From positions 1-34,334 of the forward strand of contig NZ_FWFJ01000042.1 in NCBI RefSeq assembly GCF_900172365.1: a stretch of DNA of 34,334 nucleotides, in the 5' to 3' direction. Both the position numbers and the translations under genes were made by a program. The DNA is from Roseovarius gaetbuli. GTDB taxonomy: Bacteria > Pseudomonadota > Alphaproteobacteria > Rhodobacterales > Rhodobacteraceae. Of the stretch, positions 8,471-17,962 are shown in pieces; the stretch's first letter is position 1, and each line of letters opens with the position of its first letter. The notes under the pieces were generated by a model, which saw only the letters and a list, made by a program, of their open reading frames with translations, had not been told where the DNA came from and ran no database searches.

Positions 8471-9235
8471 TCACAGGTGGCCTTCCGAGCGAAAGCTGAT
8501 TTCGCAGGATTTTCCGATGATGATATGGTCATGCAGAGTGATGCCCATCGTCGTCGCCGCGGCCTCGATCTGATGGGTCATGGTAATATCCGCCTCTGAC
8601 GGCGTCGGGTCGCCCGACGGATGGTTGTGCACCAGGATAAGCGCGCTGGCATTGAGCTGAAGCGCGCGTTTCACCACCTCGCGCGGATAGACCGGGACGT
8701 GATCGACCGTGCCCTGGGCCTGCTCTTCATCGGCAATCAGGATGTTCTTGCGGTCCAGGAAAAATACGCGAAACTGTTCGGTCTGGCGATGGGCCATGGT
8801 GGTGTGACAGTAATCCAGCAGCGCATCCCAGGATGAGATCACCTGACGGCGCAATACCTTGGCCCGTGCCAGACGATGTGCGGCGGCCTCGACGATCTTG
8901 AGCTCGGTGATCACCGCCTCACCGACGCCGGGCAGCGCCGAAAGTTGATCTGGCGCCGCCGAGAGGACGCCGTTGAAATCGCCGAATGCCTCAATAAGCT
9001 GATGCGCGAGCGGCTTCACGTCGCGGCGCGGAATGGCACGGAAAAGCACCAGCTCCAAAAGCTCGTAATCCGGCATGGCCTGCGCGCCGCCGCTTAGAAA
9101 CCGCGTGCGCAGCCGCTGGCGATGGTCACGGATGTAAGAGGGCTGTTTTCCGCCGCCAGGCGGCGCAGCCTCGATCGCTTCGTCGCCGACAAAAAGCGGC
9201 AGGGGCATTTCGGAAAAGGCGCGTGGATCACTCAT
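8471..9235 (-). CDS. radC: RadC family protein (UPF0758), JAB/MPN metalloprotease-like
   Basis: The 254-residue product starts at 9235, preceded by AGGG seven bases upstream; a longer frame to 9277 has no support. A helix-hairpin-helix part (LSALPGVGEAVITELK, about 95-110) comes first. The C-terminal MPN/JAB domain has the complete metal motif HNHPSGDPTPSEAD (H-x-H, then S, then D) and ends with LHDHIIIG. Despite the old name, RadC's biochemical role is not settled. In several bacteria it is induced with competence, and in Rhodobacterales it is often controlled with CtrA-dependent DNA-uptake genes. It lies downstream of the dnaKJ terminator, and a candidate CtrA box is just upstream of its start. 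Confidence 0.93.
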   Translation of the reverse strand: MSDPRAFSEMPLPLFVGDEAIEAAPPGGGKQPSYIRDHRQRLRTRFLSGGAQAMPDYELLELVLFRAIPRRDVKPLAHQLIEAFGDFNGVLSAAPDQLSALPGVGEAVITELKIVEAAAHRLARAKVLRRQVISSWDALLDYCHTTMAHRQTEQFRVFFLDRKNILIADEEQAQGTVDHVPVYPREVVKRALQLNASALILVHNHPSGDPTPSEADITMTHQIEAAATTMGITLHDHIIIGKSCEISFRSEGHL

Positions 9236-9258
9236 GGCAAAACCCTGCCTGATCAGGG

Positions 9259-9273
9259 TTAGCGAATGGTTAA
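9259..9273 (-). promoter_or_regulatory. Candidate CtrA box upstream of radC
   Basis: On the minus strand the sequence reads TTAACCATTCGCTAA, which is TTAA, seven bases, CTAA. The CtrA full site is TTAA-N7-TTAA(C), so only one base differs. It ends 24 bases before the radC start codon, in the promoter region. A hairpin with a 7-bp stem (9241-9260) lies between it and the start. Control by CtrA is inferred from the match and from the known link of radC-type genes to CtrA in this order. Confidence 0.5.
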
Positions 9274-9301
9274 CCACGGCGGAGTGGAGCGTGCAAAAGG
9301 A

Positions 9302-9329
9302 AAAAGGTGCGCCGCTAAGCGCACCTTTT
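9302..9329 (-). terminator. Rho-independent terminator of dnaK-dnaJ
   Basis: A perfect 11-bp stem (9302-9312 with 9319-9329) encloses a 6-base loop. On the minus strand the hairpin is followed by a T-rich tail (TTTTTCCTTTT). It lies 26 bases after the dnaJ stop and isolates dnaKJ from radC. Confidence 0.85.
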
Positions 9330-9354
9330 CAGGGTCGTGCTGTGGTTTTCGGGC

Positions 9355-10512
9355 CTAGCTTTTCATCGCATCCCAAAAGTTTTTGACCGACGAAAAGAAG
9401 GTTTTGCTTTCGGGGTTGTTGTCTTCCGACAAGGCCTCGAACTCACGCAGAAGCTCTTTTTGCTTGCTGGTCAGGTTCACCGGCGTTTCAACCGCAAGTT
9501 CGATGAACATATCACCGGTGCCGCCGCCACGCAGAGCGGGCATGCCCTTGCTGCGCAGACGCATCTGACGGCCGGATTGGCTTCCGGCGGGGATTTTCAC
9601 ACGGCTGCGCCCGCCGTCGATGGTGGGCACCTCGATATCACCGCCAAGCGCGGCCTTGATGACCGACACGGGCACGCGACAAAAAAGATTCGTCTCTTCG
9701 CGCTCGAACAGGTCGTGTTTGGCGACATCAATGAAGATGTACAGATCACCCGACGGACCGCCGCGCATGCCGGCCTCACCCTCACCCGCAAGACGGATGC
9801 GGGTGCCGGTTTCCACGCCGACGGGGATGTTGACGCTAAGGGCGCGCTCTTTTTGGGTGCGGCCTTGCCCCTGACAGGATTTGCAGGGGTTCTTGATGAT
9901 CTGACCCAGACCGCCACAGGTGGGGCAGGTCCGTTCAACGGTGAAAAAGCCCTGTTGCGCGCGGACCTTGCCCATACCTGAACAGGTGGGACAGGTGGTC
10001 GGCTCGCCGCCACCTTCGGCGCCCGAGCCGTTACAGGCGTCACAGCCAACAGCCGTGGGCACCTTGATCGTCTTTTGCAGGCCGGAATAGGCCTCTTCCA
10101 GCGTGACACGCAGGTTATAGCGCAGGTCAGAGCCGCGCGAGGCCCGCTGACGGCCACCGCCGGGGCGCCCGCCGCCACCCATGAAATCACCAAAGAGGTC
10201 ATCGAACACGTCGGAAAAGGCGCTGGCAAAGTCGCCCTGACCGCCGCCACCCATGCCGCCACCGGGGCGTGGGCCACCCATACCCCCTTCAAAGGCGGCA
10301 TGACCAAACCGATCATAGGCCGCTTTCTTGTCGGGGTCCTTCAGGGCATCATAGGCTTCGCCCGCCTCTTTGAACTGGCGTTCAGAGTCGGGGTTGTCGG
10401 AATTGCGGTCGGGGTGAAGTTCTTTGGCCTTCTTGCGATAGGCTTTTTTGATCTCTTCCGCCGAGGCGCCCTTGGAAAGCCCAAGCACTTCGTAATAGTC
10501 ACGTTTGGCCAT
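9355..10512 (-). CDS. dnaJ: Co-chaperone DnaJ (Hsp40)
   Basis: DnaJ delivers unfolded clients to DnaK and stimulates its ATPase. The 385-residue protein has the full type I layout. The J domain has HPD at residues 33-35. A Gly/Phe-rich linker (about 75-125) follows, then four zinc repeats: [24 protein letters not shown] and CKSCQGQG. The client-binding C-terminal beta domains complete it. A strong AAGGAG ribosome site lies 7 bases before the start. It follows dnaK with a 79-base spacer containing a hairpin, and a terminator comes after it. Expression therefore most likely comes from the heat-shock promoter ahead of dnaK. Confidence 0.98.
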   Translation of the reverse strand: MAKRDYYEVLGLSKGASAEEIKKAYRKKAKELHPDRNSDNPDSERQFKEAGEAYDALKDPDKKAAYDRFGHAAFEGGMGGPRPGGGMGGGGQGDFASAFSDVFDDLFGDFMGGGGRPGGGRQRASRGSDLRYNLRVTLEEAYSGLQKTIKVPTAVGCDACNGSGAEGGGEPTTCPTCSGMGKVRAQQGFFTVERTCPTCGGLGQIIKNPCKSCQGQGRTQKERALSVNIPVGVETGTRIRLAGEGEAGMRGGPSGDLYIFIDVAKHDLFEREETNLFCRVPVSVIKAALGGDIEVPTIDGGRSRVKIPAGSQSGRQMRLRSKGMPALRGGGTGDMFIELAVETPVNLTSKQKELLREFEALSEDNNPESKTFFSSVKNFWDAMKS

Positions 10513-10535
10513 CGGGGATCTCCTTTTGACGGATC

Positions 10536-10575
10536 ATCAGGGCGCGGCCCGGCATACTGCCTGACCGCCCCTGAT
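10536..10575 (-). other. Hairpin in the dnaK-dnaJ spacer
   Basis: Bases 10536-10544 pair with 10566-10575, a 9-bp stem with one bulged base, enclosing a GC-rich loop. There is no T-tract, so this is not a classic terminator. Such intercistronic stems commonly mark mRNA processing or dampen expression of the downstream dnaJ; which applies here is not known. Confidence 0.4.
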
Positions 10576-10591
10576 CAATCCTTAACGTGCC

Positions 10592-12502
<1,911 letters not shown>

Positions 12503-12611
12503 GTGTTCGATCCCTTCATACTTAGGCGATGTGGCGGAAACCTGACCCGTTTCGGCATCAGATCCCCGGTTGGGTAACGGAGCAAGACAAGACTTGTCCC
12601 GTGTTTCTCGG

Positions 12612-12643
12612 CGTATATAGGCAGGCCTATGTAACCCTGCAAG
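12612..12643 (-). promoter_or_regulatory. RpoH (sigma-32) heat-shock promoter of dnaK
   Basis: Read on the minus strand, CTTG (12643-12640) is followed after 18 bases by CCTATATACG (12621-12612). The alphaproteobacterial RpoH consensus is CTTG, 17-18 bases, CYTATnTnnG, so every informative position fits. Transcription would begin near 12605 and leave a leader of about 100 bases containing a short palindromic hairpin. Confidence 0.85.
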
Positions 12644-12714
12644 CGGTGCAAGGGTGTGGATTCCGCAAAATTGGACTAAATTGCACATAGCCCGGCAAAA
12701 AAGAGGCGATCAAG

Positions 12715-13323
12715 ATGGCAGAACCGACGCTAAACGTGCGCGGGTGCGAGATTTACGAAGGCTGGCTTGATGGTGATGCACAGGCGGCCCTGGTGCAGGA
12801 TTTGCGCGATGTCGTGGCGCAGGCTCCGCTTTTCACGCCCCGGACACCGCGTGGAAAGCCGATGAGCGTGCGCATGACATCGGCGGGTAAATATGGCTGG
12901 TATTCGGACCGGCGCGGCTATCGCTACGAGGGCGCGCACCCCAAGGGCGGGCCGTGGCCGACGATCCCGCCTGCTGTGCTTGATATCTGGCGCGCTCTGG
13001 TTAGCCCCGCAAGGATGCCCGATTGTTGTCTGATCAATTACTACACGTCTGACGCGCGCATGGGTTTGCATCAGGATCGCGACGAGGCCGATTTTGCCTG
13101 GCCGGTTTTGTCCGTGTCCCTTGGGGATGATGCGCTGTTTCGTATTGGCAGCGACACCAAGGGTGGCGCGACCTCTTCGGTCTGGCTCAACTCTGGTGAC
13201 GTGGTGGTGATGGGCGGCGCGGCGCGGCTTTGCTATCATGGGATTGACCGGATCAGGCCGGGCACCTCGGCGCTGTTTCAGGGGACCGGGCGGATAAACC
13301 TGACCTGTCGGGTGGTGGATTAG
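12715..13323 (+). CDS. alkB: AlkB-like 2-oxoglutarate/Fe(II) dioxygenase
   Basis: AlkB removes methyl lesions such as 1-methyladenine and 3-methylcytosine from DNA or RNA by oxidation, releasing formaldehyde. The 202-residue protein has the iron ligands H119-x-D121 (LHQDRDE) and H175 (CYHGID), and the 2-oxoglutarate arginine in GRINLTCR (R193 and R199). The substrate-lid element SAGKYGWYSDRRGYRY matches the bacterial AlkB group. GAGG nine bases upstream supports the ATG. It is divergent from dnaK, sharing a 212-base spacer, and its stop codon overlaps by 4 bases the end of the convergent permease gene. No ada or other alkylation gene is next to it. Confidence 0.93.
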   Translation: MAEPTLNVRGCEIYEGWLDGDAQAALVQDLRDVVAQAPLFTPRTPRGKPMSVRMTSAGKYGWYSDRRGYRYEGAHPKGGPWPTIPPAVLDIWRALVSPARMPDCCLINYYTSDARMGLHQDRDEADFAWPVLSVSLGDDALFRIGSDTKGGATSSVWLNSGDVVVMGGAARLCYHGIDRIRPGTSALFQGTGRINLTCRVVD

Positions 13324-14141
13324 CGCCGGGCGTTCCAGCTGCTTGATGCATATTGCCGGGTATAGAATTCACCCATCAACCCGATCACGAGAAAGGCAAT
13401 GGCCACGTAGATCGGATATTCAAGCGAGGTCTTGTGCGGCATATAGTTGATGAACACAAAGCCGCGCGTCTGATCGATGATGTGAAACAGCGGGTTCCAG
13501 TCAAACAGGCTTACCATAAAGGCGGGCAGGGTGTTGACCACGAACATCTTGCCCGAGGCGATCATGTTGGCGCGCTGATAGATTGTGGCGAACAGGGATA
13601 CAAAGGTCGGGAACCAAGGTTTGATCGCCAGCAGGACAAGGCCGATTGCGACGCCGCTGAACCATGACAGCAAAAGCATGCCGAAGGCCGCGATCGGGCG
13701 CTCGATGTCAAACGGGGTAAAGCCGACGTGATACACGAACAGGATCACGAACATCGACAGCGCCTGAATGTAGAGCGCGCCGATGGCGGCGGCGCTGATC
13801 GAAATGATTGTGTTCATTGGCGCATGCTGCATCATCGGCGACGATGGCCCCTCGGCTCCGACCACGGCGCTCATGGCCTTGATGTGGGTCAGGTACATGA
13901 AAATGCCCGACATCATGAATAACAGGAAATCGCCCCGCATTTTAGCGCCGCGCAGGCCAAGCACCGAGAACATGAGGTAGAACGACAGCACCATGATCAC
14001 CGCAGTGGTGATGTTCATCACCAATGCCATGACGGCATTGCTATGGCCCTTGCGGATACTGCGAACGACCGAATGATAGATCAACTCGGCGATACGAAGC
14101 GCCGAATGAAGCGTCGATGTGGGTCTGGCGGTTCTGAACAT
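13320..14141 (-). CDS. ABC-2 type polysaccharide export permease (KpsM/Wzm-like)
   Basis: The 273-residue protein has about six membrane segments after a cytoplasmic N-terminus of some 40 residues: near 43-63, 70-90, 110-140, 148-172, 175-195 and 248-265. The QRANMIASGKMF and DWNPLFHIIDQTRGFVF stretches are typical of ABC-2 permeases that export capsule or O-antigen chains. The partner ATPase is not in the window, so this is an orphan permease here. It lies back to back with cysQ and close to sugar-nucleotide genes (a CMP-Kdo-like synthetase, galU, galE). These suggest export of a Kdo-linked or UDP-sugar-based surface polysaccharide. The exact substrate is unknown. Confidence 0.82.
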   Translation of the reverse strand: MFRTARPTSTLHSALRIAELIYHSVVRSIRKGHSNAVMALVMNITTAVIMVLSFYLMFSVLGLRGAKMRGDFLLFMMSGIFMYLTHIKAMSAVVGAEGPSSPMMQHAPMNTIISISAAAIGALYIQALSMFVILFVYHVGFTPFDIERPIAAFGMLLLSWFSGVAIGLVLLAIKPWFPTFVSLFATIYQRANMIASGKMFVVNTLPAFMVSLFDWNPLFHIIDQTRGFVFINYMPHKTSLEYPIYVAIAFLVIGLMGEFYTRQYASSSWNARR

Positions 14142-14277
14142 GGTCGAATGTGCCTGATTGCCTGTGCTTTTCTTATGTGGGTTTCTTGCTGTCCCGTAGA
14201 GAGCGTATCATAAGGGGCTGCAGGTAATCTATCTATTAACGGCGCAGAATTGTGTCGCGCACTAAAGGAGCGGTGTT

Positions 14278-15075
14278 TTGGACTATGACAGGCTTGTCTC
14301 GGTAATCCGGAAGTTGGCCCTTGAGGCCGGGGATCGGATCATGGAAATCTACGAGGCTGACGATTTTGACGTAAAGGTCAAATCCGACGATAGCCCGGTC
14401 ACCGCAGCCGATGAGGCCGCCGATGCGATCATCTCGGCCGGTTTGCGCGCGGCGTTTCCCGATGTGACCCTCGTGACCGAAGAACAGGCCGCGTCGCATG
14501 CCGAGCGCGCCGAGACGTTCCTTATTGTTGATCCGCTGGATGGCACCAAGGAATTCATCAACCGGCGCGGCGATTTCACGGTCAACATCGCCTATGTCGA
14601 AAACGGCGTGCCGACGCGGGGCGTGGTCTATGCGCCGGCCAAGGAGCGGATGTTCTTTACCCTGGCCGACGGCAGCGCAGTCGAAGAAGACGGCCCGTTC
14701 CAAAAGGACACCACGGGTAACCTGCGCGCGATCCGCGTTTCAGAGCCGGACAATGCCGCCCTTATGGTGGTTGCAAGCAAATCGCACCGCGATCAGGCGA
14801 CGGATGATTATATCGGCAAATACGCGGTCAAGGACATGAAGAGCGCCGGATCGTCGCTCAAGTTCTGTTTGATTGCGACGGGCGAGGCCGATATTTACCC
14901 GCGTGTCGGGCGCACGATGGAATGGGATACCGCCGCTGGGGATGCGGTGTTGCGCGGTGCAGGTGGGCGCGTTGTGCGTTTTGATGATCACCAGCCGCTG
15001 GTTTATGGTAAAGACGGCTATGCCAACCCGTTTTTCATCGCCTGCGCCCCGGCCGTTGAGTTGAAGGAAGCCTGA
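14278..15075 (+). CDS. cysQ: 3'(2'),5'-bisphosphate nucleotidase CysQ
   Basis: CysQ hydrolyses phosphoadenosine phosphate (PAP, a by-product of sulfate assimilation and sulfotransfer) to AMP. The 265-residue protein shows the inositol-monophosphatase fold motifs: the metal-binding EEQ of VTEEQAAS, DPLDGTKEFINRRGDF, and WDTAAGDAVLRGAGG. I choose the TTG at 14278 because a strong AAAGGAG lies exactly 7 bases upstream and the translation MDYDRLVSVIRKL matches the family start. The next gene begins one base after its stop, so the pair is translationally coupled. A sulfated surface polysaccharide made by neighbouring genes would produce PAP, a reasonable but unproven link. Confidence 0.94.
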   Translation: MDYDRLVSVIRKLALEAGDRIMEIYEADDFDVKVKSDDSPVTAADEAADAIISAGLRAAFPDVTLVTEEQAASHAERAETFLIVDPLDGTKEFINRRGDFTVNIAYVENGVPTRGVVYAPAKERMFFTLADGSAVEEDGPFQKDTTGNLRAIRVSEPDNAALMVVASKSHRDQATDDYIGKYAVKDMKSAGSSLKFCLIATGEADIYPRVGRTMEWDTAAGDAVLRGAGGRVVRFDDHQPLVYGKDGYANPFFIACAPAVELKEA

Positions 15076-15076
15076 T

Positions 15077-15877
15077 TTGAGCGTTCTGATCGTCATTCCG
15101 GCGCGTTATGCGTCGTCTCGCTATCCCGGCAAACCGCTGGCCACGCTGACCGGCGCCACCGGCGAGACCAAGAGCCTTATCCAGCGTTCCTGGGAGGCGG
15201 CGTGCCAAGTGGCGGGAGTTGACCGGGTGGTCGTGGCCACCGATGACGCGCGGATCAAATCGGCGGCGGAGGCGTTCGGCGCCGAGGTGGTGATGACCTC
15301 TGAAAGCTGTGGCAATGGCACCGAACGCTGCGCCGAGGCCCTGCAGAACCTTGGTGGCGGGTATGACATCATCGTGAACCTGCAAGGCGACGCGCCGCTG
15401 ACGCCGCATTGGTTTGTCGAAGATCTTGTCAAAGGTCTGCGCGCTGATCCCGAGGCCGAGGTCGCCACTCCGGTGCTACGCTGTGAGGGGCGTGCGCTTA
15501 ACGGGTTCCTGCAAGACCGCGCCGCGGGCCGTGTCGGCGGGACGACGGCGGTTTTTGGCACCGGTGGTCGCGCGCTTTATTTCTCGAAAGAGGTGATCCC
15601 CTATACCGGCCAAAGCTACGGCGATGATGCGCTGACACCGGTGTTTCACCATGTCGGGGTCTATGCCTATCGCCCTGCGGCGCTTGCCGATTATGCGGGC
15701 TGGGACATGGGCCCGCTTGAGGCGCTTGAGGGCCTGGAACAGCTTCGCTTTCTTGAGCGTGGCCGCCCGGTGCTTTGTGTCGAGGTCGAGGCGCGGGGCC
15801 GCCAGTTCTGGGAGCTCAACAATCCAGAAGATGTGCCGCGCATTCAAACGATGATGGCCGAAATGGGCATGGCTTAG
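15077..15877 (+). CDS. KdsB-like cytidylyltransferase (CMP-Kdo synthetase family)
   Basis: The N-terminus MSVLIVIPARYASSRYPGKPL is the nucleotide-binding signature of CMP-Kdo synthetases, which activate Kdo with CTP. GNGTERCAEAL (79-89) and HHVGVYAYRP (191-200) are also typical. Length is 266 residues against about 250 for E. coli KdsB. Two conserved metal sites look altered: QGDEP reads QGDAP (103-107, Asp105 kept), and the C-terminal DTPED reads NNPED (248-252), replacing the second metal Asp with Asn. The start is TTG with GGAAG upstream, one base after cysQ. Given the nearby export permease, it may be a capsule-type (KpsU-like) paralogue or use another acid sugar. The family is sure; the substrate is not. 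Confidence 0.8.
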   Translation: MSVLIVIPARYASSRYPGKPLATLTGATGETKSLIQRSWEAACQVAGVDRVVVATDDARIKSAAEAFGAEVVMTSESCGNGTERCAEALQNLGGGYDIIVNLQGDAPLTPHWFVEDLVKGLRADPEAEVATPVLRCEGRALNGFLQDRAAGRVGGTTAVFGTGGRALYFSKEVIPYTGQSYGDDALTPVFHHVGVYAYRPAALADYAGWDMGPLEALEGLEQLRFLERGRPVLCVEVEARGRQFWELNNPEDVPRIQTMMAEMGMA

Positions 15878-16026
15878 GCGCTTAGGTGCCACAAGACCCG
15901 GCAAACACACCAATGCCGTGGTTGATTTGCGCAACCTATCCTAAATTTCCCCGCTAAACCCTATGCATCGCATGATGTTTTTGTATATGAGGGTGCCAAC
16001 GGTGAAAGATTTATTAGGAACGGCTT

Positions 16027-16920
16027 ATGCGTAACAAGGTAACAAAGGCGATTTTCCCTGTGGCAGGGATGGGCACACGGTTTTTGCCGGCGACCAAATC
16101 GGTTCCGAAAGAGATCATGACGCTGGTGGATCGCCCGCTTGTTCAATACGCGATTGACGAGGCCCGCGCGGCCGGAATTAAAGAATTCATTTTTGTCACC
16201 TCGCGCGGCAAGGGCGCGCTTGAGGACTATTTTGACATTGCCCCCCAGCTTGAGGCCGAGCTTCGCAAAAAGGGCAAGACCGAGCTTCTGGAAATCCTGA
16301 AATCCACCAATATGGACAGCGGGGAGATCGCCTATACCCGCCAGCACAAGCCGCTTGGCCTTGGGCATGCGGTCTGGTGCGCGCGTCGCCTGATCGCGAA
16401 TGAACCCTTTGCCGTGATCCTGCCCGATGACGTGATCGCCGCCGAAAAGCCCTGCCTTGCACAGATGGTCGAGGCCTATGAGGAAACCCAAAGCAATATC
16501 GTGGCCGCCATGGAAGTGCCGGATCACATGACAAGCTCTTACGGTATCCTTGACGTCAAGGATGACATGGGCTCGATGGTGTCGACCAAGGGTATGATCG
16601 AAAAGCCGGGGCCGGGCATGGCGCCGTCGAACCTTGCGGTGATCGGCCGTTACATTTTGACGCCGACGGTTTTGCAGAAACTGAACCGTAAAGAGGCCGG
16701 CGCAGGCGGTGAAATCCAGCTTACCGATGCGATTGATGCCGCACGCCAGGATGGCGAAGAGGTTTATGGTTTCCGCTTTCAGGGTCAGCGGTTTGATTGT
16801 GGATCCAAGGCGGGCTTTCTTCAGGCGACAGTGGCCTTTGCTCTGGCGCGTCCTGAGTTGCGCGACGAGTTGTGGAATTACATCTCGGACGTTGTGCATT
16901 CAGAGAAAGCCGCGCAATAG
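16027..16920 (+). CDS. galU: UTP-glucose-1-phosphate uridylyltransferase GalU
   Basis: GalU makes UDP-glucose, the donor or precursor for exopolysaccharide, capsule and lipid sugars. The 297-residue product has the nucleotide-binding GMGTRFLPATKSVPKEI (14-30), RPLVQYAIDEARAAGI, LPDDVIAAEKPCLAQM and GGEIQLTDAI, all diagnostic of the bacterial GalU family. AGGAAC about 5 bases upstream supports the ATG. It follows a 149-base spacer after the KdsB-like gene, which I searched without finding a firm promoter. galE comes 22 bases downstream, so galU and galE form one operon producing UDP-glucose and UDP-galactose. Confidence 0.97.
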   Translation: MRNKVTKAIFPVAGMGTRFLPATKSVPKEIMTLVDRPLVQYAIDEARAAGIKEFIFVTSRGKGALEDYFDIAPQLEAELRKKGKTELLEILKSTNMDSGEIAYTRQHKPLGLGHAVWCARRLIANEPFAVILPDDVIAAEKPCLAQMVEAYEETQSNIVAAMEVPDHMTSSYGILDVKDDMGSMVSTKGMIEKPGPGMAPSNLAVIGRYILTPTVLQKLNRKEAGAGGEIQLTDAIDAARQDGEEVYGFRFQGQRFDCGSKAGFLQATVAFALARPELRDELWNYISDVVHSEKAAQ

Positions 16921-16942
16921 CGAACCTTAAAAGGGGCTGGCG

Positions 16943-17926
16943 GTGACGAATATTCTGGTGACTGGCGGGGCGGGCTATATCGGCTCGCATGCCTGCAAGG
17001 CGCTCAAGGCGGCGGGCTATACGCCGGTGACCTACGACAATCTTAGCACGGGCTGGCAAGAGGCGGTGAAATTCGGGCCTTTCGAGCAGGGCGACCTGAC
17101 CGACCGCGCCCGTCTTGACCAGATTTTTGCCGCCTATCAGCCGGTTGCCGTGATGCATTTCGCCGCCCTGAGTCAGGTTGGCGAAAGCATGCGCGAACCG
17201 GGGCTTTACTGGCATAACAACGTCGCCGGGTCGCTCAACCTGTTGCAGGCCGCGGTGCAGGCGGGATGCAAGAATTTCGTCTTTTCCTCGACCTGCGCGA
17301 CCTATGGCGATCAGGATAACGTGATCCTGGACGAAACCAGTGCCCAGCATCCGATCAACGCCTATGGCGCCAGCAAACGCGCGATCGAGGATATGCTGCG
17401 CGATTTTGAGGTGGCCTATGACCTGCGCCACGTCATTTTCCGTTATTTCAACGTCGCGGGTTGCGATCCTGCCGGTGAAGTGGGCGAGTTCCACCAGCCC
17501 GAAACCCATTTGATCCCGCTGATGCTTGACGCGATCGAGGGCAAGCGCGATGCGTTGACGATTTTCGGCACCGATTACGACACGCCCGATGGCACCTGCA
17601 TTCGCGATTACGTGCATGTTTGCGATCTTGTGGATGCGCATATTCACGGGCTGAAATGGCTTGAGGATGACAAAGGCAGCCGGGTTTTCAATCTTGGTAC
17701 CGGAGCTGGGTTTTCGGTGCGTGAAGTGATTGATCAATCGGCCGCGATCACCAACCGCCCGGTGCCGGTTGTCGAGGGGCCGCGTCGGCCCGGTGATTGC
17801 ACCAAACTCGTCTCGGGCTCGACCCGCGCCGAGGCCGAACTTGCCTGGCGGCCGGTCCGCTCGAGCCTTGATCAGATGATTGCCGATGCCTGGCGTTGGC
17901 ATCAAACTGGACATTACGAGAAATAG
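16943..17926 (+). CDS. galE: UDP-glucose 4-epimerase GalE
   Basis: GalE interconverts UDP-glucose and UDP-galactose. The 327-residue short-chain dehydrogenase fold shows the NAD motif GGAGYIGSH (8-16), the SST at 115-117, and the catalytic Y141-GAS-K145. Further family signatures are DYIHVCDL-like RDYVHVCDL and FNLGTGAGFSV. The start is GTG with AAGGGG upstream. Its position right after galU and before a glycosyltransferase points to sugar-nucleotide supply for surface polysaccharide rather than galactose breakdown; no galK or galT is present. Confidence 0.96.
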   Translation: MTNILVTGGAGYIGSHACKALKAAGYTPVTYDNLSTGWQEAVKFGPFEQGDLTDRARLDQIFAAYQPVAVMHFAALSQVGESMREPGLYWHNNVAGSLNLLQAAVQAGCKNFVFSSTCATYGDQDNVILDETSAQHPINAYGASKRAIEDMLRDFEVAYDLRHVIFRYFNVAGCDPAGEVGEFHQPETHLIPLMLDAIEGKRDALTIFGTDYDTPDGTCIRDYVHVCDLVDAHIHGLKWLEDDKGSRVFNLGTGAGFSVREVIDQSAAITNRPVPVVEGPRRPGDCTKLVSGSTRAEAELAWRPVRSSLDQMIADAWRWHQTGHYEK

Positions 17927-17962
17927 CGCCGACGCTGTCTTGGGCGTGCGATAAGGACGGGC

